From Azonexus sp. (GTDB lineage Bacteria > Pseudomonadota > Gammaproteobacteria > Burkholderiales > Rhodocyclaceae): DNA of 7,281 nucleotides. A model generated the notes under the pieces. It was not told where the DNA came from and did no database searches. It was given only the letters and a program-made list of their open reading frames with translations. This document shows positions 1-6,496 of this stretch, in pieces; positions within the stretch are counted from its first letter, which is position 1, and each line of letters starts with the position of its first letter. A program made the translations under genes and the position numbers. The DNA lies in the NCBI GenBank assembly GCA_030697085.1, contig JAUYQT010000185.1:1-7281 (forward strand), written 5' to 3'.

Positions 1-461
1 CGCCGGAAAACGGCGAAATCCGCTGGCAAGGCGAGTCGATCAAGACCTTATCTGAAGAATTCCGCGCTGATCTGTGCTATCTCGGCCACCTGAATGCCAT
101 CAAGGAAGAATTGACGCCGCTGGAAAACCTGTTGGCGGCAGCGCGTATGGCGGATGAAACACTCTCGGAAGACGACGCGCTCGACGCGCTGGAACAGGTT
201 GGCCTGGCCGGTCGCGAGGATCTGGCCTGCCGCTATCTCTCGCAAGGCCAGAAGCGACGCGTCGCGCTGGCCCGGCTGGTCAAGGAAAAGCGTCCGCTGT
301 GGATTCTCGACGAACCCTTCGTGGCGCTTGACGTGGCTGCGGTCGACTGGCTGGCTGGCATCATTTCCGGTCACTTGCAGCGTGGCGGTCTGGCCGTGAT
401 GACGACGCATCAGCATGTCGACATTGCCGCCGGCGCAATCCGCGAACTGCGGCTCAGTTGA
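1..461 (+). CDS. ccmA: Heme exporter ATP-binding protein CcmA (5' end outside window)
   Basis: This is the C-terminal 152 residues of the ABC ATPase that powers the CcmABCD complex, which releases heme-loaded CcmE from CcmC/CcmD at the inner membrane. The Walker A region and roughly the first 55 residues lie upstream of the window. Visible in order are the Q-loop region YLGHLNAIKEELTPLENL, the ABC signature YLSQGQKRRVALARL, Walker B LWILDEPFVALD with the catalytic Glu, and the H-loop TTHQH. The Q-loop region reads YLGH, a form I recall as usual for CcmA. The signature is SQGQ, where E. coli CcmA has SAGQ by memory. The C-terminus ELRLS matches the family end, so the gene is complete at this side. 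The stop TGA at 459-461 shares its A with a downstream ATG. The first gene of the operon and its promoter cannot be judged from here. Confidence 0.96.
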   Translation, partial: PENGEIRWQGESIKTLSEEFRADLCYLGHLNAIKEELTPLENLLAAARMADETLSEDDALDALEQVGLAGREDLACRYLSQGQKRRVALARLVKEKRPLWILDEPFVALDVAAVDWLAGIISGHLQRGGLAVMTTHQHVDIAAGAIRELRLS

Positions 462-474
462 TGGACGTTTCCTG

Positions 475-1143
475 ATGCTGAAAATTGTCACTGCGGTGAT
501 CCGCCGCGATCTCAAGTTGGCCATGCGGCGGCAGGCGGATATCGTCTCGGCGATTTTCTTTTTCATCATCGTGGTCAGCCTGTTTCCGCTCGGCATCGGG
601 CCGGAACCGGATCTGCTGCGCAAACTGGCTCCCGGCGTGCTGTGGGTGGCCGCCCTGTTGGCAACGATGTTGTCGCTGCCCCGGCTGTTTGCCGACGATC
701 ATCGCGACGGCACCTTGGAACAACTGGCCCTTTCGCCCTACCCGCTCGGCCTGGTCGTTACCGGCAAAGTGATCGCTCACTGGCTGGTCTCCGGCCTGCC
801 GCTGGCGTTGATCGCCCCGGTGCTCGGCCTGCAGTTCGATCTCTCGGTCGATGCGCTGATTATCCTGACCGGCGCCATCCTGCTCGGCACGCCGGCGCTG
901 TCCGGCATCGGCGCTATCGGCGCGGCGCTGACGCTGGGTTTGCGCGGTGGCGGTGTGCTCCTTTCACTGCTGGTGTTGCCACTTTACATCCCGGTGCTAA
1001 TATTCGGCGCCGGCGCAGTCGATGCCACGGTGGCCGGTCTCGGGGGGGAAGGTCACCTTTCCCTGCTCGCCGCCCTGACTTTTGCCTCACTTGGCTTCGC
1101 CCCCTGGGCAACAGCCGCTGCCTTGAAGATCGCCCTCGAATGA
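475..1143 (+). CDS. ccmB: Heme exporter membrane protein CcmB
   Basis: CcmB is the integral membrane subunit of the CcmABCD transporter-like complex that frees holo-CcmE from CcmC. The product is 222 residues, the usual family length (about 220), with about six hydrophobic segments. The N-terminal VIRRDLKLAMRRQAD and the cytoplasmic-loop motif LPRLFADDHRDGTLEQL are CcmB hallmarks; the latter is thought to couple to the CcmA ATPase. I chose the ATG at 475 because it gives the typical MLKIVTAVIRRDL start. An in-frame ATG at 415 would overlap ccmA by 47 bases and add a non-conserved polar leader. Ribosome binding is weak (GGA at 463-465), and a four-codon mini-ORF (461-475) joins the ccmA stop to this start. 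A run of seven G lies at 1042-1048, near codon 190. The stop overlaps the ccmC start as ATGA. Confidence 0.96.
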   Translation: MLKIVTAVIRRDLKLAMRRQADIVSAIFFFIIVVSLFPLGIGPEPDLLRKLAPGVLWVAALLATMLSLPRLFADDHRDGTLEQLALSPYPLGLVVTGKVIAHWLVSGLPLALIAPVLGLQFDLSVDALIILTGAILLGTPALSGIGAIGAALTLGLRGGGVLLSLLVLPLYIPVLIFGAGAVDATVAGLGGEGHLSLLAALTFASLGFAPWATAAALKIALE

Positions 1144-1886
1144 AAGATCGCTTCAATCTCTACCGCTTCGCCTCGCCAGCCACGTTTTACCCGCTGGCTG
1201 GCCGGCTGATTCCGTGGTTTACCGCGCTCGCGGTCATTTTCGGCCTGGCCGGGTTGTGGATCGGCATGCTCGTCGCGCCAACCGACTTCCAGCAGGGCGA
1301 AGGTTACCGGATCATTTTCATCCACGTTCCGGCCTCCTGGATGTCGATGTTCATCTATTTGGTGATGGCCTTCTGGGCCGCCATCGGCCTCGCCTTCAAC
1401 ACCCGGCTGTCGGGCATGATGGCGCAGGCGCTGGCCCCGACCGGCGCGCTGATGGCCTTTATCTCGCTATGGACCGGCGCCCTCTGGGGCAAGCCGATGT
1501 GGGGCGCCTGGTGGGTGTGGGATGCCCGCCTGACTTCCGAGCTGATCCTGCTCTTTCTTTATATCGGTTATATGGCGTTGACCGCAGCCATCGACGACGT
1601 CCGCCGTTCCGACAAGGCCGGCGGCCTGATGCTGCTGGTCGGCGTGGTCAATATCCCGATCATCTATTTTTCGGTCAAATGGTGGAATACCCTGCACCAG
1701 GGCTCCAGTATCAATCTCGGCAAATCATCGATGGCGACCACCATGCTCTGGGGCATGTTGCTGATGGCGTTTTGTTTCTGGATGTATTCGATCGCCGTCT
1801 CACTGGTCCGCGCCCGCAGCATCATGCTTGAACGTGAGCGCCACACCGATTGGGCGAAAACCCTGCTGACGGGAGACGGCAAATGA
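1140..1886 (+). CDS. ccmC: Heme exporter/heme-handling protein CcmC
   Basis: CcmC holds heme at the periplasmic face of the inner membrane and promotes its covalent attachment to CcmE. The product is 248 residues with about six membrane segments. The tryptophan-rich WWD-domain signature of the heme-handling protein family spans roughly residues 116-131 (WGKPMWGAWWVWDARL). The two conserved heme-ligand histidines are visible as His62 in the loop IHVPASW and His186 in WWNTLHQGSS; these correspond to His60 and His184 of E. coli CcmC (numbering from memory). The start overlaps ccmB by ATGA with no strong Shine-Dalgarno, so translation probably depends on coupling. The same reading frame stays open almost 500 bases upstream across ccmB, but that stretch encodes an Arg-rich non-membrane sequence and is not part of the gene. 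The stop overlaps the ccmD start. Confidence 0.98.
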   Translation: MKDRFNLYRFASPATFYPLAGRLIPWFTALAVIFGLAGLWIGMLVAPTDFQQGEGYRIIFIHVPASWMSMFIYLVMAFWAAIGLAFNTRLSGMMAQALAPTGALMAFISLWTGALWGKPMWGAWWVWDARLTSELILLFLYIGYMALTAAIDDVRRSDKAGGLMLLVGVVNIPIIYFSVKWWNTLHQGSSINLGKSSMATTMLWGMLLMAFCFWMYSIAVSLVRARSIMLERERHTDWAKTLLTGDGK

Positions 1887-2083
1887 TCCACTGGAACAGT
1901 TTTGCCGACTTTGTCGCCATGGGCGGCTACGGTTTCTACGTCTGGGGCTCCTTCGGCCTCACGGCCTTGATCATGTTGATTGAACCGATTGTGGCAGTAC
2001 GCAATCAAAAGACCCTGATCGCGCGCTTGAAGCGCCAATTGCGTGCTGAAGCGCGCGCTGACCAAAGGAATACCGCGGCATGA
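1883..2083 (+). CDS. ccmD: Heme exporter small membrane protein CcmD
   Basis: CcmD is a small single-pass membrane protein that stabilises CcmC-CcmE and is needed for release of holo-CcmE. The product is 66 residues. It has the conserved N-terminal block [19 protein letters not shown], including the MGGY motif with Tyr16, then one membrane helix (about residues 19-38) and a basic, charged C-terminal tail ([15 protein letters not shown]) expected in the cytoplasm. CcmD proteins are poorly conserved and often missed, but this motif and the position between ccmC and ccmE make the call secure. A good ribosome binding site, GGGAG at 1871-1875, sits 7 bases before the ATG inside the end of ccmC. 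Both ends overlap neighbours by ATGA. Confidence 0.95.
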   Translation: MIHWNSFADFVAMGGYGFYVWGSFGLTALIMLIEPIVAVRNQKTLIARLKRQLRAEARADQRNTAA

Positions 2084-2556
2084 AATCCCGTCACAAAAAG
2101 CTGGCCCTGATCGGTGGCGCTCTCGCCATCATTGGCATCATCGCGGCGCTGGTTCTCAATGCGCTGAACAGCAATATCGCCCTCTACATCACGCCGACCG
2201 ACATCGCTGCCGGCAAGGCGCCGCAGGACAAGATCTTCCGCATCGGCGGCGTGGTCAAAGAAGGCAGTATCAAACGCCAGGCTGACGGCGTGACCATTGC
2301 CTTCATCATGACCGACACCGAAAAAGACATCGCCGTACATTACAAGGGCATCCTGCCCGACCTCTTCATGGAAGGTAAAGGTGCCGTCGCTCAAGGCAAA
2401 CTGGTCGCCGACGGCAGCTTTGCCGCCAGCGAAGTGCTCGCCAAGCATGACGAAAACTACATGCCACCGGAAGCCGCTCAGGCGGTGAATGATGCGCAGG
2501 CAAGGGCGGCCGCCGCTGCTGCTGGCGCAAGTCCGGTCAGCAAGCCGGGTTATTAA
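2080..2556 (+). CDS. ccmE: Periplasmic heme chaperone CcmE
   Basis: CcmE is the membrane-anchored heme chaperone. It receives heme covalently from the CcmC/D complex and delivers it to CcmF/H. The product is 158 residues. A basic N-terminus (KSRHKKL) is followed by one membrane anchor (about residues 8-28), then a periplasmic OB-fold beta-barrel domain. The covalent heme-binding motif [13 protein letters not shown] contains His123 and Tyr127, equivalent to His130 and Tyr134 of E. coli (numbering from memory), so this is the classical His-type CcmE rather than the Cys-type variant. The C-terminal tail (about residues 138-158) is Ala-rich and flexible, normal for the family. The ribosome binding site AAAGGAA at 2064-2070 is good, 9 bases from the ATG. 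The gene is followed by the longest gap in the ccm cluster, 34 bases. Confidence 0.98.
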   Translation: MKSRHKKLALIGGALAIIGIIAALVLNALNSNIALYITPTDIAAGKAPQDKIFRIGGVVKEGSIKRQADGVTIAFIMTDTEKDIAVHYKGILPDLFMEGKGAVAQGKLVADGSFAASEVLAKHDENYMPPEAAQAVNDAQARAAAAAAGASPVSKPGY

Positions 2557-2590
2557 AAGCCAGTCATCAAATTGATCCGCTAAGGTAAAC

Positions 2591-4585
2591 ATGATCCCCG
2601 AACTCGGTAATTTCGCTCTCATTCTCGCGGCCATCGTCGCCCTCATTCTCGGCACCTTGCCGCTAATCGGTGCCCATACCAACCGGCTGGCCTGGGTCGC
2701 AGTCGCCCGCCCGGCTGCCAGCGCAATGGCTTTGCTGGTTACTTTCTCCTTCGTTTGTCTGGCCCACGCCTTTGTCACCAACGACTTTTCGGTGGTCTAC
2801 GTGGCCCAGCATTCCAACTCCTTGCTGCCGCTGCAGTACCGCATCGCCGCCGTCTGGGGCGGGCATGAAGGCTCCTTGTTGCTCTGGATGCTGATGCTGA
2901 CCTGGTGGGCTTTCGGCGTTGCCATGCTCTCCCGCCAACTGCCCGATAGCATGGTCGCCCGCGTGCTCGGCACGCTTGGTCTGGTCGCTTTTGGTTTCAT
3001 GCTCTTCATCCTGATTACTTCGAACCCGTTCGACCGCCTGTTGCCTGGCGCTGCCGAGGGCAAGGATCTCAATCCGCTGCTGCAGGATTTCGGTCTGATC
3101 ATCCACCCGCCTCTGCTTTATATGGGCTATGTCGGCTTCTCGGTGGCGTTCGCTTTTGCCATCGCCGCCCTGCTTTCCGGTCAGCTTGATGCGGCCTGGG
3201 CACGCTGGTCGCGGCCGTGGACGATGGCCGCCTGGGTCTTCCTGACGCTCGGTATCGCCATGGGCTCATGGTGGGCTTATTACGAATTGGGCTGGGGCGG
3301 CTGGTGGTTCTGGGATCCGGTTGAAAACGCTTCCTTCATGCCCTGGCTGATTGGCACGGCGCTGATTCACAGCCTGGCCGTTACCGAAAAGCGCGGCAGT
3401 TTCAAAAACTGGACGGTACTGCTGGCGATTTCCGCCTTCTCGCTATCGCTGCTCGGCACTTTCCTCGTGCGTTCGGGCGTCCTGACTTCAGTGCACGCCT
3501 TTGCCACCGACCCGACGCGCGGTATTTTCATCCTCATTTTCCTGGTGGCGGTGATTGGTAGTTCGCTGACCCTGTTCGCCTGGCGGGCGCCGAAAGTGGG
3601 CCTGGGCGGACGCTTCGGTCTGGTCTCGCGCGAATCACTGCTGCTGACCAACAACGTGCTGCTCGTCGTTGCCTGCGCCACCGTCTTGCTCGGCACGCTT
3701 TATCCGTTGCTGATCGATGCCTTGGCCATTGGCAAAATCTCGGTGGGGCCACCGTATTTCAATGCGGTATTCGTCCCCGTGATGACCCCTGTTCTGTTCC
3801 TGATGGCAGTTGGCCCCTTTGCCAACTGGAAAGAGGCTTCGATTCCTGAAATCCTGCGCACGCTGCGTTGGGCCTTTGTCGCCGCAGTGATCGTTGCCAT
3901 TGCCCTGCCCTTCGTTTATGGCGCCTGGACACCGTTGACCGCACTCGGCCTGTTGCTCGCCACCTGGGTCACGCTGGCCTCGCTGGTCAACTTTGTCGGG
4001 CGGGTGCAACAAACCCGCGCCGGACGCTCCTTCCTGAGCGCTGCGTTCAATCAGCCGCGTAGTTTTGTCGGTATGAATATCGCCCACGTCGGCATCGCGG
4101 TCTTTGTTGTTGGCGTCACCATGGTGAGCAGTTTCGAGGAGGAAAAAGACGTCAAGATGGCGCCCGGCGAAACGGTGACGGTGGCGGGTTATACCTTTAC
4201 CTTCAACGGCGTCAGGAGTGTGCAGGGGCCGAATTATCTGGCTTTCCAGGGCGATTTCGATCTTGCGGTCAACGGTAAATTCCAGCGCAAAATGAATCCG
4301 GAAAAGCGGACCTATCAATCCTCTTCCATGCCGATGACCGAAGCCTCGATTGACGCCGGCCTGCTGCGTGATGTCTATGTTTCGCTCGGCGAACCGATCG
4401 ATCGCAACCAGCCAGAAGCGGAGTGGGCGGTGCGTGTCTATTACAAACCCTTTGTCGACTGGATCTGGGGCGGCTGTATCTTGATGGCACTGGGCGGCCT
4501 TTTCGCCATGCTTGATCGTCGCTACCGCATCAAATCCCGCGCTTCGGCAACGGTGACCACCCCAGCAGGAAGCCAACAAGCATGA
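2591..4585 (+). CDS. ccmF: Cytochrome c heme lyase subunit CcmF
   Basis: CcmF is the large inner-membrane subunit of the heme lyase. It takes heme from CcmE and ligates it to reduced apocytochrome c together with CcmH and CcmI. The product is 664 residues, close to the usual 640-665, with many membrane segments. The WWD heme-handling signature spans about residues 227-242 (WWAYYELGWGGWWFWD). Four conserved histidines are in place: His172 (IHPPLLYMGY), His260, His302 (TSVHAFATDP) and His499 (NIAHVG), matching E. coli His173, His261, His303 and His491 by memory. A periplasmic domain of roughly 100 residues after about residue 513 precedes the last membrane segment. The start is set by AAGG at 2582-2585, 5 bases before the ATG. 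It ends in an ATGA overlap with ccmG. The frame is intact throughout. Confidence 0.98.
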   Translation: MIPELGNFALILAAIVALILGTLPLIGAHTNRLAWVAVARPAASAMALLVTFSFVCLAHAFVTNDFSVVYVAQHSNSLLPLQYRIAAVWGGHEGSLLLWMLMLTWWAFGVAMLSRQLPDSMVARVLGTLGLVAFGFMLFILITSNPFDRLLPGAAEGKDLNPLLQDFGLIIHPPLLYMGYVGFSVAFAFAIAALLSGQLDAAWARWSRPWTMAAWVFLTLGIAMGSWWAYYELGWGGWWFWDPVENASFMPWLIGTALIHSLAVTEKRGSFKNWTVLLAISAFSLSLLGTFLVRSGVLTSVHAFATDPTRGIFILIFLVAVIGSSLTLFAWRAPKVGLGGRFGLVSRESLLLTNNVLLVVACATVLLGTLYPLLIDALAIGKISVGPPYFNAVFVPVMTPVLFLMAVGPFANWKEASIPEILRTLRWAFVAAVIVAIALPFVYGAWTPLTALGLLLATWVTLASLVNFVGRVQQTRAGRSFLSAAFNQPRSFVGMNIAHVGIAVFVVGVTMVSSFEEEKDVKMAPGETVTVAGYTFTFNGVRSVQGPNYLAFQGDFDLAVNGKFQRKMNPEKRTYQSSSMPMTEASIDAGLLRDVYVSLGEPIDRNQPEAEWAVRVYYKPFVDWIWGGCILMALGGLFAMLDRRYRIKSRASATVTTPAGSQQA

Positions 4586-5166
4586 ATCGTTATTTCTGGA
4601 TCCTCGGCGCCTTTGTCGCGCTGGTCGTATTACTGGCGGTTGGCCTTGGTCTCAATCCGCGTGACGTACCTTCGCCGCTGGTCGGCAAGCCGGCTCCGGC
4701 CTTTACGCTGCCGGTACTTGCCGCGCCGGAAACAACGCTCAGCCCGAAAGACATGCAGGGCAAAGTCTGGCTGCTTAACGTCTGGGCCTCGTGGTGTGTT
4801 TCGTGTCGTCAGGAGCACCCGGTACTGGTCGAGTTCTCAAAGAAATCAGACGTGCCCCTGCTCGGCCTCAATTACAAGGAGGTGCGTGGCGATGGCAGTT
4901 TTGATATGGGCAAGATGCCGGCGGATGAAGAAAAGGCACTCGCTTTTCAGCGTGCCAACCAGTGGCTTTCTCAGCACGGCAATCCCTACACCGCGACGAT
5001 CATGGATCTTGATGGTCGAGTCGGTATCGACTACGGCGTTTATGGCGTGCCGGAAACTTACGTCATCGACAAGGCCGGCGTCATTCGCATGAAGCATACC
5101 GGCCCGATTACGCCGGATGTGTTGAGCCAGAAAATCATGCCGCTGCTTGTGGAGTTGAACAAATGA
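4582..5166 (+). CDS. ccmG: Thiol:disulfide interchange protein CcmG (DsbE)
   Basis: CcmG is the membrane-tethered periplasmic thioredoxin-like reductant that, fed by DsbD/CcdA, keeps CcmH and the apocytochrome CXXCH cysteines reduced. The product is 194 residues. An N-terminal membrane anchor (about residues 5-23) is followed by the GKPAPAFTLP start of the TlpA/DsbE-like fold. The redox motif is WCVSC with Cys72 and Cys75, and the cis-proline loop is GVPETY (residues 155-160, Pro157). The core CcmG sequence LLNVWASWC and GNPYTATIMDLDG...YGVYGVPETYVID is well conserved. Compared with E. coli DsbE recalled from memory, the active site is VS rather than PT, and an extra charged segment of roughly 15-20 residues follows LNYKE (about residues 101-123). 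AGGA at 4567-4570 may serve as the ribosome binding site, 11 bases upstream; the start also overlaps the ccmF stop. Confidence 0.97.
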   Translation: MNRYFWILGAFVALVVLLAVGLGLNPRDVPSPLVGKPAPAFTLPVLAAPETTLSPKDMQGKVWLLNVWASWCVSCRQEHPVLVEFSKKSDVPLLGLNYKEVRGDGSFDMGKMPADEEKALAFQRANQWLSQHGNPYTATIMDLDGRVGIDYGVYGVPETYVIDKAGVIRMKHTGPITPDVLSQKIMPLLVELNK

Positions 5167-5651
5167 TCGGCCGCAACCTGAGGTTTGTCCTCGTTTTTGC
5201 CGCATTTATCGGGTTGACCGCAGCCTTGCCTGCTGCAGCCGAAGAAGCCGCCACGTTGGCGGCTGATCCGGTCGCTGAAAAACGTCTGCTCGAGTTATCC
5301 AACGAACTGCGTTGCCTGGTTTGTCAGAACCAGACGATTGCCGATTCGAACGCCGAACTGGCAGTCGATTTGCGCCGCGAAATCCGCGGCATGATCCAGG
5401 CCGGTAAGAGCAATCCGGAAATCATCGATTTCATGGTCGTGCGTTATGGCGATTTTGTCCTTTATCGGCCGCCCGTCAAGGGCATCACTTTATTGCTTTG
5501 GGGCGGTCCGCTCGCCCTCATGCTGCTTGGAATTTTTATCCTGCAGCGTTACCTGCGCCAGCGTGCCAAGCGCATTGCTGCCGACCAGCCACTTTCTGTC
5601 GACGAGACGCAGCGTGCCGAAGCGCTGCTCAAGGAAATTGATCACAAATGA
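5163..5651 (+). CDS. ccmH: Cytochrome c maturation thiol protein CcmH (short form)
   Basis: CcmH binds apocytochrome thiols and works with CcmF and CcmG during heme ligation. The product is 162 residues. It has an N-terminal signal peptide (hydrophobic core about residues 7-24, likely cleavage after the AAA at 24-26), a periplasmic three-helix domain with the invariant redox motif LRCLVCQNQ (Cys51 and Cys54), and a C-terminal membrane anchor (about residues 108-126). A charged cytoplasmic tail follows. This is the short CcmH typical of bacteria in which the TPR part is a separate ccmI gene. In E. coli the two are fused in a protein of about 350 residues. GGAG at 5151-5154, 8 bases from the ATG, is a good ribosome binding site within ccmG. 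Both ends overlap neighbours by ATGA. Confidence 0.97.
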   Translation: MIGRNLRFVLVFAAFIGLTAALPAAAEEAATLAADPVAEKRLLELSNELRCLVCQNQTIADSNAELAVDLRREIRGMIQAGKSNPEIIDFMVVRYGDFVLYRPPVKGITLLLWGGPLALMLLGIFILQRYLRQRAKRIAADQPLSVDETQRAEALLKEIDHK

Positions 5652-6493
5652 CTCTTTTTGCCATCTTTGCCGCACTTTTATTGGCGCTGGTCGCTGCTTT
5701 CATTTTGCCGCCGCTTTGGCTCGGCATTCGTTCAAACGATCAAATGGCCAATCGCAAGGTGGCTAATCTTGCTATTTTCCGTGACCAACTTGCCGAACTG
5801 GAGCGTGAAAACAACGCTGGTACGCTGGCTGAGAGTGAGTTCGAGTCAGCCCGGCTGGAACTCCAGCGCCGCCTGCTGGAAGAGGTAGAACCGGAAGATG
5901 CCGCCGCATTGGCAACACCGGCCATCGCCGGATCCAGCCGCAAAACGGCCGTCGCCCTGCTTGTGCTAATGCCAATTCTGGCTTTGATCGGCTACGCCCT
6001 GCTCGGTAATACCAAAGCCCTCGATCCGACGCAAACCGCGGCCCCGCCGCAAATGACGGCGGAGCAGATCGATGGCATGGTCGCTAAACTGGCTGAGCGG
6101 ATGCAGGCTAACCCCGACGATATGAAAGGCTGGCTGATGCTGGCCCGCTCTTATAAAACGATGGGTCGCTACGAAGAAGCTGCGCAGGCTTATGGCAAGG
6201 CTGAAAAGTTGGTCAATGAAGATCCCGATCTGCTGGCCAGCTATGCTGAAACCCTGGCGATGGCCAATGGCAAGGGCTTGCAAGGCAAACCGCGTGAGTT
6301 GGCGCTGCGCGCCCTCAAACTCGATGCCAAACATCCGCATTCGCTTTTCCTGGCCGGTGCCGCCGCGCTGGAGGCTGGTGACAACAAGCAAGGTATTGCG
6401 TACTGGGAAACCTTGTTGCCGGATGTCGAGCCCGGCTCGGAGATCGATCAGATGCTGCGTAGCGGTATCGAGAAAATGAAGCAGGGCCAGTAA
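5648..6493 (+). CDS. ccmI: Cytochrome c biogenesis TPR protein CcmI
   Basis: CcmI is the apocytochrome c chaperone of System I. Its periplasmic TPR domain binds the C-terminal helix of apocytochromes and hands them to CcmF/CcmH. The product is 281 residues. Membrane segment 1 is about residues 3-25. A cytoplasmic loop contains a coiled-coil-like stretch (FRDQLAELERENNAGTLAESEFESARLELQ is split here as the motifs FRDQLAELE and EFESARLELQRRLLEE), typical of the CcmI family. Membrane segment 2 is about residues 99-119. The periplasmic part carries TPR-like repeats, clearest at residues 159-192 (GWLMLARSYKTMGRYEEAAQAY), followed by about two more degenerate repeats. It ends with a paired segment (LLPDVEPGSEIDQMLRSGI) usual in this family. 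AAGGAA at 5631-5636 is a plausible ribosome binding site. TAA at 6491-6493 is the first non-overlapping stop since ccmE. Confidence 0.95.
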   Translation: MTLFAIFAALLLALVAAFILPPLWLGIRSNDQMANRKVANLAIFRDQLAELERENNAGTLAESEFESARLELQRRLLEEVEPEDAAALATPAIAGSSRKTAVALLVLMPILALIGYALLGNTKALDPTQTAAPPQMTAEQIDGMVAKLAERMQANPDDMKGWLMLARSYKTMGRYEEAAQAYGKAEKLVNEDPDLLASYAETLAMANGKGLQGKPRELALRALKLDAKHPHSLFLAGAAALEAGDNKQGIAYWETLLPDVEPGSEIDQMLRSGIEKMKQGQ

Positions 6494-6496
6494 ACG

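Noticed and set aside
415..474. Earlier in-frame ATG for ccmB
   Set aside because: It would overlap ccmA by 47 bases and add 20 residues not seen in CcmB; the ATG at 475 gives the family N-terminus.
642..1139. Open frame upstream of ccmC in the ccmC frame
   Set aside because: It lies fully inside ccmB, is Arg/Pro-rich with no membrane or family features, and the conserved CcmC N-terminus starts at 1140.
2566..2585. FNR/ANR site in the ccmE-ccmF gap
   Set aside because: The half-sites are in the reverse arrangement and spaced by one base, so they do not match TTGAT-N4-ATCAA.
2005..2781. Minus-strand open frame opposite ccmD-ccmE-ccmF
   Set aside because: It runs across three confident genes on the other strand and shows no family motif.
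3635..4579. Long minus-strand open frame opposite ccmF
   Set aside because: It has His/Gln/Arg-rich composition typical of the complement of GC-rich membrane protein codons, and no recognisable domain or ribosome binding site.
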